Shown here: positions 24,724-33,064 of the stretch, in pieces
How the letters are laid out: the number at the start of each line of letters is the position of its first letter
Numbering within the stretch: position 1 is the first letter of the stretch
Assembly: GCA_003649445.1 (NCBI GenBank)
Contig: QMRV01000022.1
Span: 1-37,421, forward strand
Reading direction: 5' to 3'
DNA length: 37,421 bases
Source of the DNA: Thermoprotei archaeon
GTDB taxonomy: Archaea > Thermoproteota > Thermoprotei > Thermofilales > B15-G2
The notes under the pieces: model-generated
What the model was told of the DNA's origin: nothing
The model's database searches: none
Seen by the model: the letters and a program-made list of their open reading frames with translations, nothing else
Position numbers and translations under genes: made by a program

Positions 24724-25422
24724 TTAATCGATTTTGATTGCTATTACTCCAAAGTTCTCAAAGAGTTTTTTATGCGGGTTGTATACAAAGGAGCTTTTAA
24801 TCTGAAAGCCTGCTTTCTTTACTTCTTTTTCAAGTTTTCCTGGGAAATATAGGTGATAGAAACGGTATATGGGGCCTTGGGGAGTTTTCCATGTCACGTA
24901 AAGATCCCCGAATGATAAAGATGTTTTAGTGAATCTGAGTTTACTTAAAACATATTGTTTAAGGGCTCTGAAAATAAAGCCTCGCTGTAGTATGCTCCAT
25001 ACTGTTATTATGGCCATGCCTCTGGGCTTTAATACTCTTTTAAATTCTTTTAAAGCCTTTAGTCGATAGCGTCCGGGAAGATGATGGAGAGTTGCTATAC
25101 AGATTACTGTGCCTATACTGTTTTCACGAAAAGGTAGGTAAGAGAGGTCAGCAACTACTGCATGTAGATTTTTGCTTCGTGTTTTTGTATTGAGTATTTT
25201 AACCATGTTAAATGCTATATCGACTGCAATAATGTCTCCTTTCTTTAAAAGAGGAATTGTATGTCTTCCAGTGCCGCATCCAGCATCAAGTAGAGGTGGT
25301 CTATAGGCGGCTTCAGCTATTTTGAGAATAGGTAACCAGGGTTTTCTTCTCAGCCTATCGTATATGTTGCTTATTTTCTCGAAAGCGTATTTGGTTAAAG
25401 CAATGGGTCTGCGTTTTTCCAC
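24724..25422 (-). CDS. Trm9-like class I methyltransferase
   Basis: A 232-residue SAM-dependent methyltransferase close to the Trm9/ALKBH8 methyltransferase domain, which finishes carboxymethyl modifications of tRNA wobble uridine in eukaryotes. FEKISNIYDRLRRKPW (14-29) is the typical N-terminal signature. Motif I is PPLLDAGCGTGRH (about 53-65), then IIAVDIAFNMV, VVADLSYLPFRENS, CIATLHHLPGRYRLKALKEFKRVLKPRG and FGDLYVTW, followed by the C-terminal YHLYFPGKLEKEVKKAGF. The archaeal substrate is unknown, but a wobble tRNA role is reasonable. ATG 25422 starts 19 bases after the stop of the YkgJ-like gene, so both may be co-transcribed. Confidence 0.78.
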   Translation of the reverse strand: MEKRRPIALTKYAFEKISNIYDRLRRKPWLPILKIAEAAYRPPLLDAGCGTGRHTIPLLKKGDIIAVDIAFNMVKILNTKTRSKNLHAVVADLSYLPFRENSIGTVICIATLHHLPGRYRLKALKEFKRVLKPRGMAIITVWSILQRGFIFRALKQYVLSKLRFTKTSLSFGDLYVTWKTPQGPIYRFYHLYFPGKLEKEVKKAGFQIKSSFVYNPHKKLFENFGVIAIKID

Positions 25423-25441
25423 TGAGGAGCTAGTCTTTACT

Positions 25442-25885
25442 TTAAATTATATTCATTTCTCTAAGCTCGTTTAAGACCTTTAGTATCAGGTCTCTGTTCT
25501 TTATGATGTCTTCTACTGTAACAGTGTATGCGGCAGGGCACTCGGAGTCTACTGTTACTTTTAGTTCTTCTATGTCTATTACGATGGGGTAGAGTCTGCA
25601 TCCAAGAGGTCTGTGCTCGTATATTTTGCATAGCTTTGTTTTTTCGTCTAGGAATACGCAGTGGCCGTTGATGTTTCTGAGCTGATAGTAGTTATTTACC
25701 TTAATAGCTACTTTATTTAAATCATAACCTAGTGCTTTTAGTCTAGCTATATCGCTTTTTAGGAGAATCATTTCGGTTTCATAGCAGCATTTAGCGCATT
25801 TTAGGCATCTAAACATATCTTTAAATAAGTCTTTTTTAAGGTATTTAAGGACACAGCTTTCCCACACACGACGGGTGAGGGTCAT
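25442..25885 (-). CDS. YkgJ-family CxxCxxCC metal-binding protein
   Basis: A 147-residue protein with the CxxCxxCC signature of the YkgJ/UPF0153 zinc- or iron-cluster family: FRCLKCAKCC (Cys27, 30, 33, 34). GHCVFLDEKTKLCKIYEHRP and LGCRLYPIVID hold the other cysteines. These proteins bind metal or an Fe-S cluster, and function is mostly unknown. It probably forms an operon with the methyltransferase below. Its start at 25885 overlaps the start of the divergent gene at 25884, so the two promoters lie inside each other's reading frames. Confidence 0.78.
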   Translation of the reverse strand: MTLTRRVWESCVLKYLKKDLFKDMFRCLKCAKCCYETEMILLKSDIARLKALGYDLNKVAIKVNNYYQLRNINGHCVFLDEKTKLCKIYEHRPLGCRLYPIVIDIEELKVTVDSECPAAYTVTVEDIIKNRDLILKVLNELREMNII

Positions 25886-26336
25886 GGAGCTTAAAGAAAA
25901 GTCTCTTTACAGAATAGGAGGACTCTGCAGTCTTGAGACAGTGAGGCTCTACTTGCTTTACGCTAGTTTACCTGAAGAAATAGCTGACCGCTACGTATTG
26001 AGTAAAGCATTTGTTGTAAGAAAGGGTATTGAAATAGAGGCTGAAAATGGTCTTGAGCAAATAGGAGAGTGGCCTGCGCGGACAGTTGTAATGAAGATAG
26101 TTGTGCCTAAAGGTAAAGTAAAGAAAATACGCTACAGGAGTTTATCGGGGTACAGTAAGTTCACTTGGATGGCAGAGCGGGGAACTATGGGCTACATTGA
26201 GGGCATCTTATCGGCTAACGCGCTGACGAAGTTTCTGCTCAAAGCAAAGCCCAACATGAGGCTGCTGAAGCTAGAGTATTTAGGGACTGTCGACTACGAG
26301 CGGGGAGGAGGAATTAAGCCTGAGACTCACAGTTAA
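25884..26336 (+). CDS. Unknown conserved-looking archaeal protein
   Basis: A protein of about 150 residues that I do not recognise. It looks like a real gene: codon use is like its neighbours and the sequence is a soluble alpha/beta mix. It has an N-terminal helix region (SLETVRLYLLYASLPEEIADRY), a middle with WPARTVVMKIVVPKGKVKKIRYRSLSG, and a C-terminal part ending in GTVDYERGGGIKPETHS. There is no membrane segment and no cysteine cluster. I take ATG 25884; GTG 25875 would add three residues. It is divergent from the YkgJ-like gene and lies 34 bases before the SpoIIM-like gene, so those two may form an operon. Confidence 0.6.
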   Translation: MELKEKSLYRIGGLCSLETVRLYLLYASLPEEIADRYVLSKAFVVRKGIEIEAENGLEQIGEWPARTVVMKIVVPKGKVKKIRYRSLSGYSKFTWMAERGTMGYIEGILSANALTKFLLKAKPNMRLLKLEYLGTVDYERGGGIKPETHS

Positions 26337-26370
26337 AACTTAATTAGGAAATAGTTCTCAAATACATTAT

Positions 26371-26916
26371 ATGGTCAAAAGATACATAGTAATGCTCATA
26401 ACTCTAGCGGTAATTATCGTAGTCTTTATTATAGGAGCTTACACTCCACTTTCAGAAGAATATGCTAACTTCTTAGTTAACACGGCTTTAAAGAAATTTG
26501 AACATATACTCAGAAGTGACTTCCCTCACATGATGTTAGGCATTTTTCTGAACAATGCTTCTATATGCTTGCTGATGTTTATTCCAGTAGCCGGCGTAGC
26601 ACTTGGCCTCTTGGCAATATATTCTACAGGTCTCGTTATGTCGGCTCTAGCAATAGTCTCCAATAAGTCGCGTGACTTTCTTTTAGCACATGTTTTCTCC
26701 ACTCCTCATACTTGGATCGAGTTTCTAGCATATTCCATTGCGCTAAGCGAGAACATTATTTTAACATACACTATTATAGCTAAATTCCTTCTCAAAAAGA
26801 ACCTAGACTTAACCAGTGAGCTTAAAACTCTGGCAAAAGAAGTCGTTATTGCGTTAGCTTCACTTATACTAGGAGCTATAGTCGAGTCTTTAATAATAAT
26901 GTCTCAAAGAATTTAA
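26371..26916 (+). CDS. SpoIIM-superfamily (DUF95) membrane protein
   Basis: A 181-residue integral membrane protein with about five hydrophobic segments. LGIFLNNASICLLMFIPVAGVALGLLAIYSTGLVMS and STPHTWIEFLAYSIALSE match the stage II sporulation M superfamily, whose signature is a N-N pair followed by PHG-E-like residues. In archaea these proteins have nothing to do with sporulation; they may act in membrane remodelling or transport. ATG 26371 opens directly into the first segment. Its stop at 26914-26916 lies under the 3' end of a C/D RNA on the other strand. Confidence 0.8.
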   Translation: MVKRYIVMLITLAVIIVVFIIGAYTPLSEEYANFLVNTALKKFEHILRSDFPHMMLGIFLNNASICLLMFIPVAGVALGLLAIYSTGLVMSALAIVSNKSRDFLLAHVFSTPHTWIEFLAYSIALSENIILTYTIIAKFLLKKNLDLTSELKTLAKEVVIALASLILGAIVESLIIMSQRI

Positions 26917-26968
26917 ATCAGTTCGGTGGAGACTCATCACAGTCAGCACGTACAAATGTCATCACCTC
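26912..26968 (-). ncRNA. C/D box guide sRNA candidate 4, ideal box geometry
   Basis: Minus strand: box C GTGATGA (26965-26959), 12-base guide (26958-26947), D' CTGA (26946-26943), CT, box C' GTGATGA (26940-26934), 12-base guide (26933-26922), box D CTGA (26921-26918). All four boxes match consensus and both guides are 12 bases. It begins 3 bases after the stop codon of the enolase-family gene, so it is likely cut from that transcript, and it overlaps the end of the convergent SpoIIM gene. I could not place CATTTGTACGTG or GTCTCCACCGAA on a target. The same bases could encode a 14-residue peptide after AGGAGGTG, but the double box symmetry favours RNA. Confidence 0.82.
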
Positions 26969-28099
26969 CTATTCTTTACTATAGGATGGCTTCTTTAAGC
27001 TTGTCTTCTTTAGAGTAAGTTTTTCTATTAGGTCTGGCTTTACTTCGACTCCTATGCCGGGCTTATTTGGTACTGATATTGTTCCGTCGTGGTTTAGTAT
27101 CCAGGGGGGCTCGACTATGTCTTCAGTGTAGTATCTGTTGCTTGCGCTTATGTCGTTGGGGTAGTTTATTCCGGGGAGAGAGGCTAGTGCGACTAAGTGT
27201 CCTCTTCCGATGCCTGTTTCTAGCATGCCTCCGATCCAGGTTCCTATGCCTGCGAAGAGGCAGAAGTCGTGTATTATTATTGAGTTGTGGTGACCGCCGA
27301 CGCGACCCGGCTTGATGTTTATTACTCTGCAGCTTCCAAGCTTGTATGCTTTGACGGCGTCTTCAGGTTTCTTTATGCTTTCATCGAGGCATATCGGTGT
27401 CTTGAGTTTAGACTGTAGTTCTGCGTGGTCTACTAGGTCGTCGTAGTCTAGAGGCTGCTCTATCATGAGCAAACCATACTTATCTAAGTCGAGTAGAGTG
27501 TTTATGTCACGTAGAGTATATGCGGCGTTAGCGTCTACTTGGAGCAGTATATCGGGGTACTCCTTTCTCACGCGACTTATTACGTTTACATCCCACCCGG
27601 GCTTGATTTTGAGCTTTATTCTCTTGTATCCTTGCTCGAGGAAGAAGTCTATTCTTTTAAGCAATTTTTCTATGCTCTTTTGAATACCTATGCTTACTCC
27701 GCTGTCTACTCTGTCTTTCGTGCCTCCTAGAAGTCGAGCTAAAGGCTTTTTCTGTAGTTTTGCTTCAAGGTCCCATATAGCCATTTCTACAGCGGCTTTG
27801 GCCATATTGTGTCCTCTAATACGTGAGAGCATTTTAGAGACATTGGCGGGGCTCCGTATCTCGTTTTTAAGTATAAGCGGAGCTATGAAGTCTCTAATAA
27901 TGTGCCAAGCAGTCTCTACGGTTTCATAACTGTACCATGGGCCTTCGCCTGCGACACACTCAGCCCACCCCTCTTCCCCTGACTCGTCTTCAACTCTCAC
28001 GAGTATACACGACCTGTAGACTTGTCTTCCGAAGCTCGTTTCAAATGGATGTGCTAGCTTCATTTTAATATGATACAGGTCTATTACTCGAACCTCCAT
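26969..28099 (-). CDS. Enolase-superfamily enzyme: N-succinylamino acid racemase / o-succinylbenzoate synthase type
   Basis: A member of the muconate-lactonizing subgroup of the enolase superfamily. Catalytic pieces are visible (numbering from the longer reading at 28141): KLKIKPG with Lys176 and Lys178, metal ligands Asp203 (QVDANAAY), Glu228 (MIEQPLDYDD) and Asp253 (CLDES), and base Lys277 (INIKPGRVGG). GGMLETGIGRGH follows. This is the NSAR/OSBS family, whose members either make o-succinylbenzoate for menaquinone or racemise N-succinyl amino acids. The GNAT gene directly upstream favours the amino acid role, because that pair is known in bacteria. I start at ATG 28099; GTG 28141 would lie deep in the GNAT gene. 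Confidence 0.82.
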   Translation of the reverse strand: MEVRVIDLYHIKMKLAHPFETSFGRQVYRSCILVRVEDESGEEGWAECVAGEGPWYSYETVETAWHIIRDFIAPLILKNEIRSPANVSKMLSRIRGHNMAKAAVEMAIWDLEAKLQKKPLARLLGGTKDRVDSGVSIGIQKSIEKLLKRIDFFLEQGYKRIKLKIKPGWDVNVISRVRKEYPDILLQVDANAAYTLRDINTLLDLDKYGLLMIEQPLDYDDLVDHAELQSKLKTPICLDESIKKPEDAVKAYKLGSCRVINIKPGRVGGHHNSIIIHDFCLFAGIGTWIGGMLETGIGRGHLVALASLPGINYPNDISASNRYYTEDIVEPPWILNHDGTISVPNKPGIGVEVKPDLIEKLTLKKTSLKKPSYSKE

Positions 28100-28965
28100 G
28101 GTACTTCGCCTCTTAGAACTTTTTCCAGATTTGTTCTCCACAATATGTAAAAGTTTCGGCGCAGATCACCTTCTTTAACCGTGATAAAATCTACTGCTAT
28201 GTATCCTCTCCTAAAGTAGTGCTCAAAAAGTTCTCTGGTTTTAAGTCTCCAGTCTAATGCGAGCTTGAGGTCTACGTCTCTTACTTTAGAAATACTCTCA
28301 GGTATTTCTACTAAAAGAACTTCACTTGAAGAATCTAAAGTAATATTTTTAACTACTCTAATGCCTTTCACCACTTCTGTCTCCACAACATTTTCAGCTA
28401 TACTTTCTAGATCTTTTAGCGTTGGAGAAGGATAGCTTCCTGAAAGTTTCTTAGAGACTCTAAGAGACTTAATCCACCACTCGACTTTAAACCGATCCGA
28501 GGGAAGCCCTATATTTATCTGGTCTCTCATTTCACCATAATAGTTCCTGAAGTAAAGTCTACAGACTACTCCTAGTTTTCTGAAATTGAAGTTAGCGTTC
28601 AGTCCCTGTAAGGGATCATATGTCCACATTATCAAGTCGAGTCCTTGCTCCAGGACTTTTTCTCTTTGAGTGAGTTTTAGCCTGTAGGCTATGCCTTTGC
28701 CTCTGTATTCGGGTATTACAGCTACCATGTGAGAATAATGGTAAAGCTTGCCGTTTTTGAGCGCAGGGATTCCTAAAACAAAGCCTACTGGCTTTTCTTT
28801 ATCATAGGCAATGTATACTACACCACCGTTATCGGCTATAGCTTTCAGAAAATGTGCTGGAACGACATCGGCTTCAGCCATGCCCCAGGCTTTCTTCTGA
28901 ATATCCATTATTGCTCTAAAATCCTCTATACTTTTTGCTTCTCTAATAATTACGGAAGATACCAT
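28084..28965 (-). CDS. GNAT acetyltransferase, COG3375-like, NSAR partner
   Basis: A GNAT-fold protein of about 290 residues, with the acyltransferase domain at the N-terminus: IREAKSIEDFRAIMDIQKKAWG, YDKEKPVGFVLGIP, then the CoA site MVAVIPEYRGKGIAYRLKLTQRE. MWTYDPLQGLNANFNFRKLGVVCRLYFRNYYGEM is the mark of COG3375. In Geobacillus a protein of this kind is an N-succinyltransferase for D-amino acids, working with the racemase and a hydrolase. No hydrolase gene lies here. ATG 28965 is better than TTG 28980, because TATA-like AAATATTTATTC near 28995 would give a leaderless start there. Its 3' end overlaps the racemase gene by 16 bases. Confidence 0.75.
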   Translation of the reverse strand: MVSSVIIREAKSIEDFRAIMDIQKKAWGMAEADVVPAHFLKAIADNGGVVYIAYDKEKPVGFVLGIPALKNGKLYHYSHMVAVIPEYRGKGIAYRLKLTQREKVLEQGLDLIMWTYDPLQGLNANFNFRKLGVVCRLYFRNYYGEMRDQINIGLPSDRFKVEWWIKSLRVSKKLSGSYPSPTLKDLESIAENVVETEVVKGIRVVKNITLDSSSEVLLVEIPESISKVRDVDLKLALDWRLKTRELFEHYFRRGYIAVDFITVKEGDLRRNFYILWRTNLEKVLRGEVPWRFE

Positions 28966-28998
28966 CTCAAAATAAATCAAGGAGTAGAGAATAAATAT

Positions 28999-30660
28999 TT
29001 AGGCTAAGAGTTCGAGTAAGCCAGATATATTTAGCTCAATTGCTGCTACTGGAGTTTCTATTTCGAAAGCAGTCAGTACTTCTGGATGTATTTCTCCGAG
29101 TATACCTATTCTTCTGCCTCCACAGATTATTTCTGCGCAGCGTCCTTCAATGAAGCTTCTGTGAATAGTTTCTTTTAGTGTGTAGTCTAGTCCAAGTGTT
29201 TTGAAGAATGATTTACATAGTACTAAGGCATCCGTTAAAGTGACTTCTGGTGAAGCTGTTGTTGCAGCTAGGTGCCGCTCTATTCTGGCTTTTACGTCTC
29301 TTGACTCATCTAGTATGGCTACGTCTCCTACCTCGAATATTTTGATAGGGTAACCTATTTTCTTGTTGGCGCTCACTACTTCGAGTAGTTGAGGTATAAT
29401 CCAGTTGCGGAGCGCAGTGTATTTCTCTAGCTTAGGGTTCTTGACTTCTACTACTTTTTCCTCGAGTCTCATTTTCTTAATTAGAGTCTCCGGGTTGCTC
29501 ATCATGTAGTTAGCTACTTCTTGGAAGCCAAGACCTATCATTATGTCCTTTACTTTACGCGATATCACTTCAACTGGAGCTACTTTGCCTGAACCTGTGG
29601 GCGGTAAGAATTCTGGCTCTATTTTCTCGTAGTCGTAAGCCATTAGAACGTCTTCGACTAAGTCTATTGGATGTAATATATCTATTCTGTAGGGTGCTAC
29701 GTCTACTTTGAAGACATTTTCTTCTACTTCTTCTACTTTATGTCTCATTTTTTCTAAGCAATCCTTGATGGTACTTGAGTCTAGTGAAAGACCACTGATT
29801 TTTGTCACGAGGTCTCTGTTTAGGTAGAAGTTGTATGTCTCTAGTCTAGGAGACACTTTCTTTTCCTCCTTCATGTAGACTACTACGGGAACTATTTCCT
29901 CAGGGTTTCCTCTCTCAGCTATACTTGTGGCAACTATAGTGATGATATCCATCATTGCCTCTAAGTCAGTGCCAGTAACATCTATGAACACATTCTTAGT
30001 ATTCTCGGCGACTCGAGTGTCTTCGCTGTTTATGATAGGAGGCATCGAGAGCACTTTGTTCTCTGAGTCTACTAGAAGCGGGTACTGCTTGTACTCAGCT
30101 ATTAGGTGAGCATATTCTCTACCTTTCTCTGTTTTCCTCAGAATTTCTCTTAAGGTCATAAGCTCTTTTTCGTCAAGCGGAACAAATGAAACTGAGTCAG
30201 GGTCTACTGCTTTATAGTATATGGGCGGCTTTATTGCATCTAAGTCGTAGACGCCTATCGATACTTTTCTCCTGTTTCTACAGTAAGTGACGTGTAGTCT
30301 TTCTTGAAGATTCATGATTTGCCTTACAGATTCTTCGTCAAGGCTCAAGTTTCTCACTACTGCTCCTAACACATAGGGCCTATATTTTGGGCCCTCGTTG
30401 TAGAGCTCGACTCTATCTTTGCTTATATTAAATACTCTAAGCCCCTTTTCTATTTCGAGGAGGCCTTTAAGTGCTCTTCCTAGGCCTTCAGCCGAGAATA
30501 AGTCTGGTCTATCGTGGGTAGCTTCGTAGTATACTACGTTTTCTTCAATAGACTCTATTTCGCACTTGAGCATGGGAAGATACTTCTCTATTTCCTCTGT
30601 GCTTAGTTTTCTTCCAACCAGTCTCTCTAAATCATTTATAGCTACATCTACAGCTGGCAT
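28999..30660 (-). CDS. pheT: Phenylalanyl-tRNA synthetase beta subunit
   Basis: The 553-residue archaeal-type beta subunit, much shorter than the bacterial one of about 800. It lacks the bacterial N-terminal tRNA-binding fold and the C-terminal anticodon domain. The start has the B1-like region (MPAVDVAINDLERLVGR and YEATHDRPDLFSAEGLGRAL), the middle carries the B5 domain (VDVAPYRIDILHPIDLVEDV), and the end is the catalytic-like fold (IFEVGDVAILDES, GILGEIHPEVLTAF). It joins PheS in an alpha2-beta2 enzyme that charges tRNA-Phe. ATG 30660 lies four bases after the pheS stop. Confidence 0.95.
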   Translation of the reverse strand: MPAVDVAINDLERLVGRKLSTEEIEKYLPMLKCEIESIEENVVYYEATHDRPDLFSAEGLGRALKGLLEIEKGLRVFNISKDRVELYNEGPKYRPYVLGAVVRNLSLDEESVRQIMNLQERLHVTYCRNRRKVSIGVYDLDAIKPPIYYKAVDPDSVSFVPLDEKELMTLREILRKTEKGREYAHLIAEYKQYPLLVDSENKVLSMPPIINSEDTRVAENTKNVFIDVTGTDLEAMMDIITIVATSIAERGNPEEIVPVVVYMKEEKKVSPRLETYNFYLNRDLVTKISGLSLDSSTIKDCLEKMRHKVEEVEENVFKVDVAPYRIDILHPIDLVEDVLMAYDYEKIEPEFLPPTGSGKVAPVEVISRKVKDIMIGLGFQEVANYMMSNPETLIKKMRLEEKVVEVKNPKLEKYTALRNWIIPQLLEVVSANKKIGYPIKIFEVGDVAILDESRDVKARIERHLAATTASPEVTLTDALVLCKSFFKTLGLDYTLKETIHRSFIEGRCAEIICGGRRIGILGEIHPEVLTAFEIETPVAAIELNISGLLELLA

Positions 30661-30664
30661 ATTT

Positions 30665-32266
30665 TCACCTCAAAATACTTTTGATTAAGGGAACAGGTTT
30701 GCTTCTAAGGAACATTAAGTCCTGGGAAAACAGGTCTCTAATATCATCTATGTCAAGTAGAGTCATAGCTATTCGATCAATGCCTATACCCCAGGCCGCT
30801 ACATTGCACTCTTTAACGCCAAGAGGCAGAAGTACTTCAGGGCGGAACATTCCTCCGGGGAATACTTCTATCCACCCTAGCTTCGGGTGCTTAATGAATC
30901 CTTCTACACTAGGCTCTGTGAACGGGAAGTATGCTGGCTTGATTTTCACTTTACCTAATCCGAGTTTCTTAGCGAATTCTACGAAGAAGCCTAGCAAGTG
31001 CCTGAATGTAACAGAGCGCCCTACGATTATTCCTTCTAGCTGGTAGAACTCCATAGAGTGTGTAGGATCCAGAGTTTCGGGGCGGAATACTCTGTCTAGT
31101 GCAAAGCACCTGTACTCTCCGTCACCTCTCTCATACAGTGTTCTAGTAGATACGGCTGTAGTCTGTGTCCTCAGTATAAGGCTTAGAGCTTTTTCGGCGC
31201 GCCACTTGTATCTCCACCCCCTTGAGCCTGTTATCCATCCGTTTTCGTGTACAGCTTTAATTCTCTTGAGAAGCTCTTTGTCCTCGATGTAGCCCTGTGT
31301 CGGATACTTAAGATAGAATGTGTCGTGTACTTCTCTCGCCGGATGGTCTTGTGCCTGGAATAGTGCATCGAAGTTCCAGAGCTCTAGTTCTACATGAGGG
31401 CCCTTCATTTCTTCAAAGCCCATAGACATCAATATGTCTCTTATTTCGTCGAGTAGCTCCATGTAGGGGTGTTTGCGGCTAGGATGAAGCGTTGGGACGT
31501 CTACGCTTAAGTCGAATTTCTTTATGATTACTTCTTTCCACTTCCCTGAAATAATTAGTTCGGGTGTAAGTCTAGTTACTATCTCGGCGGGCTTAATGAG
31601 GTTCTTCTCTAAAAGTAGCTTAGCTTGATCCGTCAAATATACCTTGATAATTGCGCGCTCCTTTATCTTTAGAAGCCTACGGGACTTGAATTCGCTTAAA
31701 TCGCTTACATCGAGTCTCTCTTTCTCTGCTAGCACTTCCTTTAGTTTCTTTTCTTTTTCTTCTAAATGCCTTATAAACTCGGATATTTCTTTTTCACCTG
31801 CTATTAATTCTACTACACCTTTACTCACTGAGCAGAGTTTCCTTCTAGCTAAGTGTTGTAGTGCGATAACTGCTTCTCTAGCGTTTAGCTCAATGCCTTC
31901 TTCTGATGCTATCTGCGGAGCTTCCTTCAAGCTAAGCGAGGGCTTATCCTTCTCTTTAAGCTTCAGTAGGAGAAGGAGAAGTCTTTTCTCCGGAAGCCCT
32001 AGCTCAGAATACTTTTTACCCTCATCTGTCAACTCGACTTCGTATGTTTTCTTTCTTCTAGTTTTTATAAGTCCTCTGGCCTCGAGTTCAGCTAAGTCTC
32101 TCATTAGTGCCGAAGGAGAAGTATCTAGTTTTTCTGCGAGTTTTTCTACAGAGTGGACTCCTCTATAGACAGATGAGAGAATTTCGTAATGGCGCTTAGG
32201 CACTAGAACGTTCTCCGAGGAAGCTACTGAAATTGGCGCATCAAACCACCTTCTCTTATTGGGCAT
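30665..32266 (-). CDS. pheS: Phenylalanyl-tRNA synthetase alpha subunit
   Basis: The 533-residue archaeal/eukaryotic-type catalytic subunit. The N-terminal 230 residues form winged-helix repeats (ILSSVYRGVHSVEKLAEKL, RDLAELEARGLIKT, ALQHLARRKL). The class II core follows: motif 1 around HPYMELLDEIRDILMSMGFEE, motif 2 with FRPETLDPTHSMEFYQLEG, and motif 3 GIGIDRIAMTLLDIDDIRDLF. RTQTTAVSTR belongs to the active site. First gene of the pheST unit; TATA-like AATTTTAAAG near 32300 predicts a start almost at ATG 32266. Confidence 0.95.
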   Translation of the reverse strand: MPNKRRWFDAPISVASSENVLVPKRHYEILSSVYRGVHSVEKLAEKLDTSPSALMRDLAELEARGLIKTRRKKTYEVELTDEGKKYSELGLPEKRLLLLLLKLKEKDKPSLSLKEAPQIASEEGIELNAREAVIALQHLARRKLCSVSKGVVELIAGEKEISEFIRHLEEKEKKLKEVLAEKERLDVSDLSEFKSRRLLKIKERAIIKVYLTDQAKLLLEKNLIKPAEIVTRLTPELIISGKWKEVIIKKFDLSVDVPTLHPSRKHPYMELLDEIRDILMSMGFEEMKGPHVELELWNFDALFQAQDHPAREVHDTFYLKYPTQGYIEDKELLKRIKAVHENGWITGSRGWRYKWRAEKALSLILRTQTTAVSTRTLYERGDGEYRCFALDRVFRPETLDPTHSMEFYQLEGIIVGRSVTFRHLLGFFVEFAKKLGLGKVKIKPAYFPFTEPSVEGFIKHPKLGWIEVFPGGMFRPEVLLPLGVKECNVAAWGIGIDRIAMTLLDIDDIRDLFSQDLMFLRSKPVPLIKSILR

Positions 32267-32395
32267 CGCTCAATAAAAAGCTTGCGGAAAACTTTAAAAT
32301 TTTTGGTAAAGTCTCATGACTCCTCTATTTATTTCAGAGAAAGAGAGCAGAATACCACTTATTCAAGGAAATAGTTCTACCAAAGACTTAGCAGA

Positions 32396-32917
32396 CTATT
32401 CTTCTGAAATAACTATTTCTCCACTATTTAGTAAAGATTCTTTGAGTTTAGATAGAAGACTTATACTTGACTTAAGGATCACAGGTAGGTCTTGAGCGGC
32501 CTGCTTTGCTATCATAAGTACTCCTCCGAGGCCCAGCAGTGCTCCCCCTATGAGTAGACTGTAGTCGTACTCAAATTCAGGTAAAATTACTTTCCTAGTA
32601 CATGCGGCTACATATTTTTCATATAGACAAGGTAGAGACCAAGTACAGAGTGCTAGTGAAAGGCCTATGAGCAGTGCTTTAGTTAAGTTAAGCCAGTTTT
32701 TACCATTACTGTTTTTGATTAAACTGACTAGCGTTATTATCGACCATGTAAATAGCAGTGCTTGAGCAAAGACGGCGGCGACTGCAGGAACAAGTAGTAT
32801 TGCTGAAGTACTTCCTGTTATGAAGACTTCGATCGCCGAGTAGGCAGTGATTAGCGCTAGAGTAGACGTGAGTATTACTGATACTCTGGAGACTAATGAA
32901 AACATTATGCGATTCAC
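32396..32917 (-). CDS. Small four-segment membrane protein, unknown
   Basis: A 173-residue protein with four hydrophobic segments (about 8-28, 37-66, 82-99 and 123-141) and a polar C-terminal tail. Two Cys lie at the start of the third loop (WSLPCLYEKYVAACTRKV). I recognise no family. A TATA box (CTATTTAAATC, near 32940) lies about 25 bases before GTG 32917, so the transcript is probably leaderless from GTG. Met5 at 32905 is a possible later start. The 129 bases between it and pheS hold no gene. Confidence 0.6.
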   Translation of the reverse strand: MNRIMFSLVSRVSVILTSTLALITAYSAIEVFITGSTSAILLVPAVAAVFAQALLFTWSIITLVSLIKNSNGKNWLNLTKALLIGLSLALCTWSLPCLYEKYVAACTRKVILPEFEYDYSLLIGGALLGLGGVLMIAKQAAQDLPVILKSSISLLSKLKESLLNSGEIVISEE

Positions 32918-33034
32918 ACATCACTCTATCATAGATGATTTAAATAGGTGACAGAGAATAAGGAACACTATTACTGAGGCATTACCTAAATATTACTAGC
33001 ATAAAATCTAGCTATCATAGTTTACCTAAATAAG

Positions 33035-33044
33035 GTATAAATAG
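33035..33044 (+). promoter_or_regulatory. TATA box of Gfo/Idh/MocA gene
   Basis: GTATAAATAG lies about 25 bases before GTG 33065, predicting a leaderless transcript. The promoter looks intact although the gene is frameshifted. Confidence 0.65.
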
Positions 33045-33064
33045 AGGGCTAAAGTTTCGTGACC

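Noticed and set aside
26917..26961. A 14-codon peptide (MTFVRADCDESPPN) after AGGAGGTG
   Set aside because: The two perfect C/D box sets with 12-base spacing explain the sequence better; kept only as an alternative.
31644..32168. A 174-codon open frame opposite pheS
   Set aside because: It is Ser-rich low-complexity sequence typical of an antisense shadow of a Lys/Glu/Leu-rich gene.
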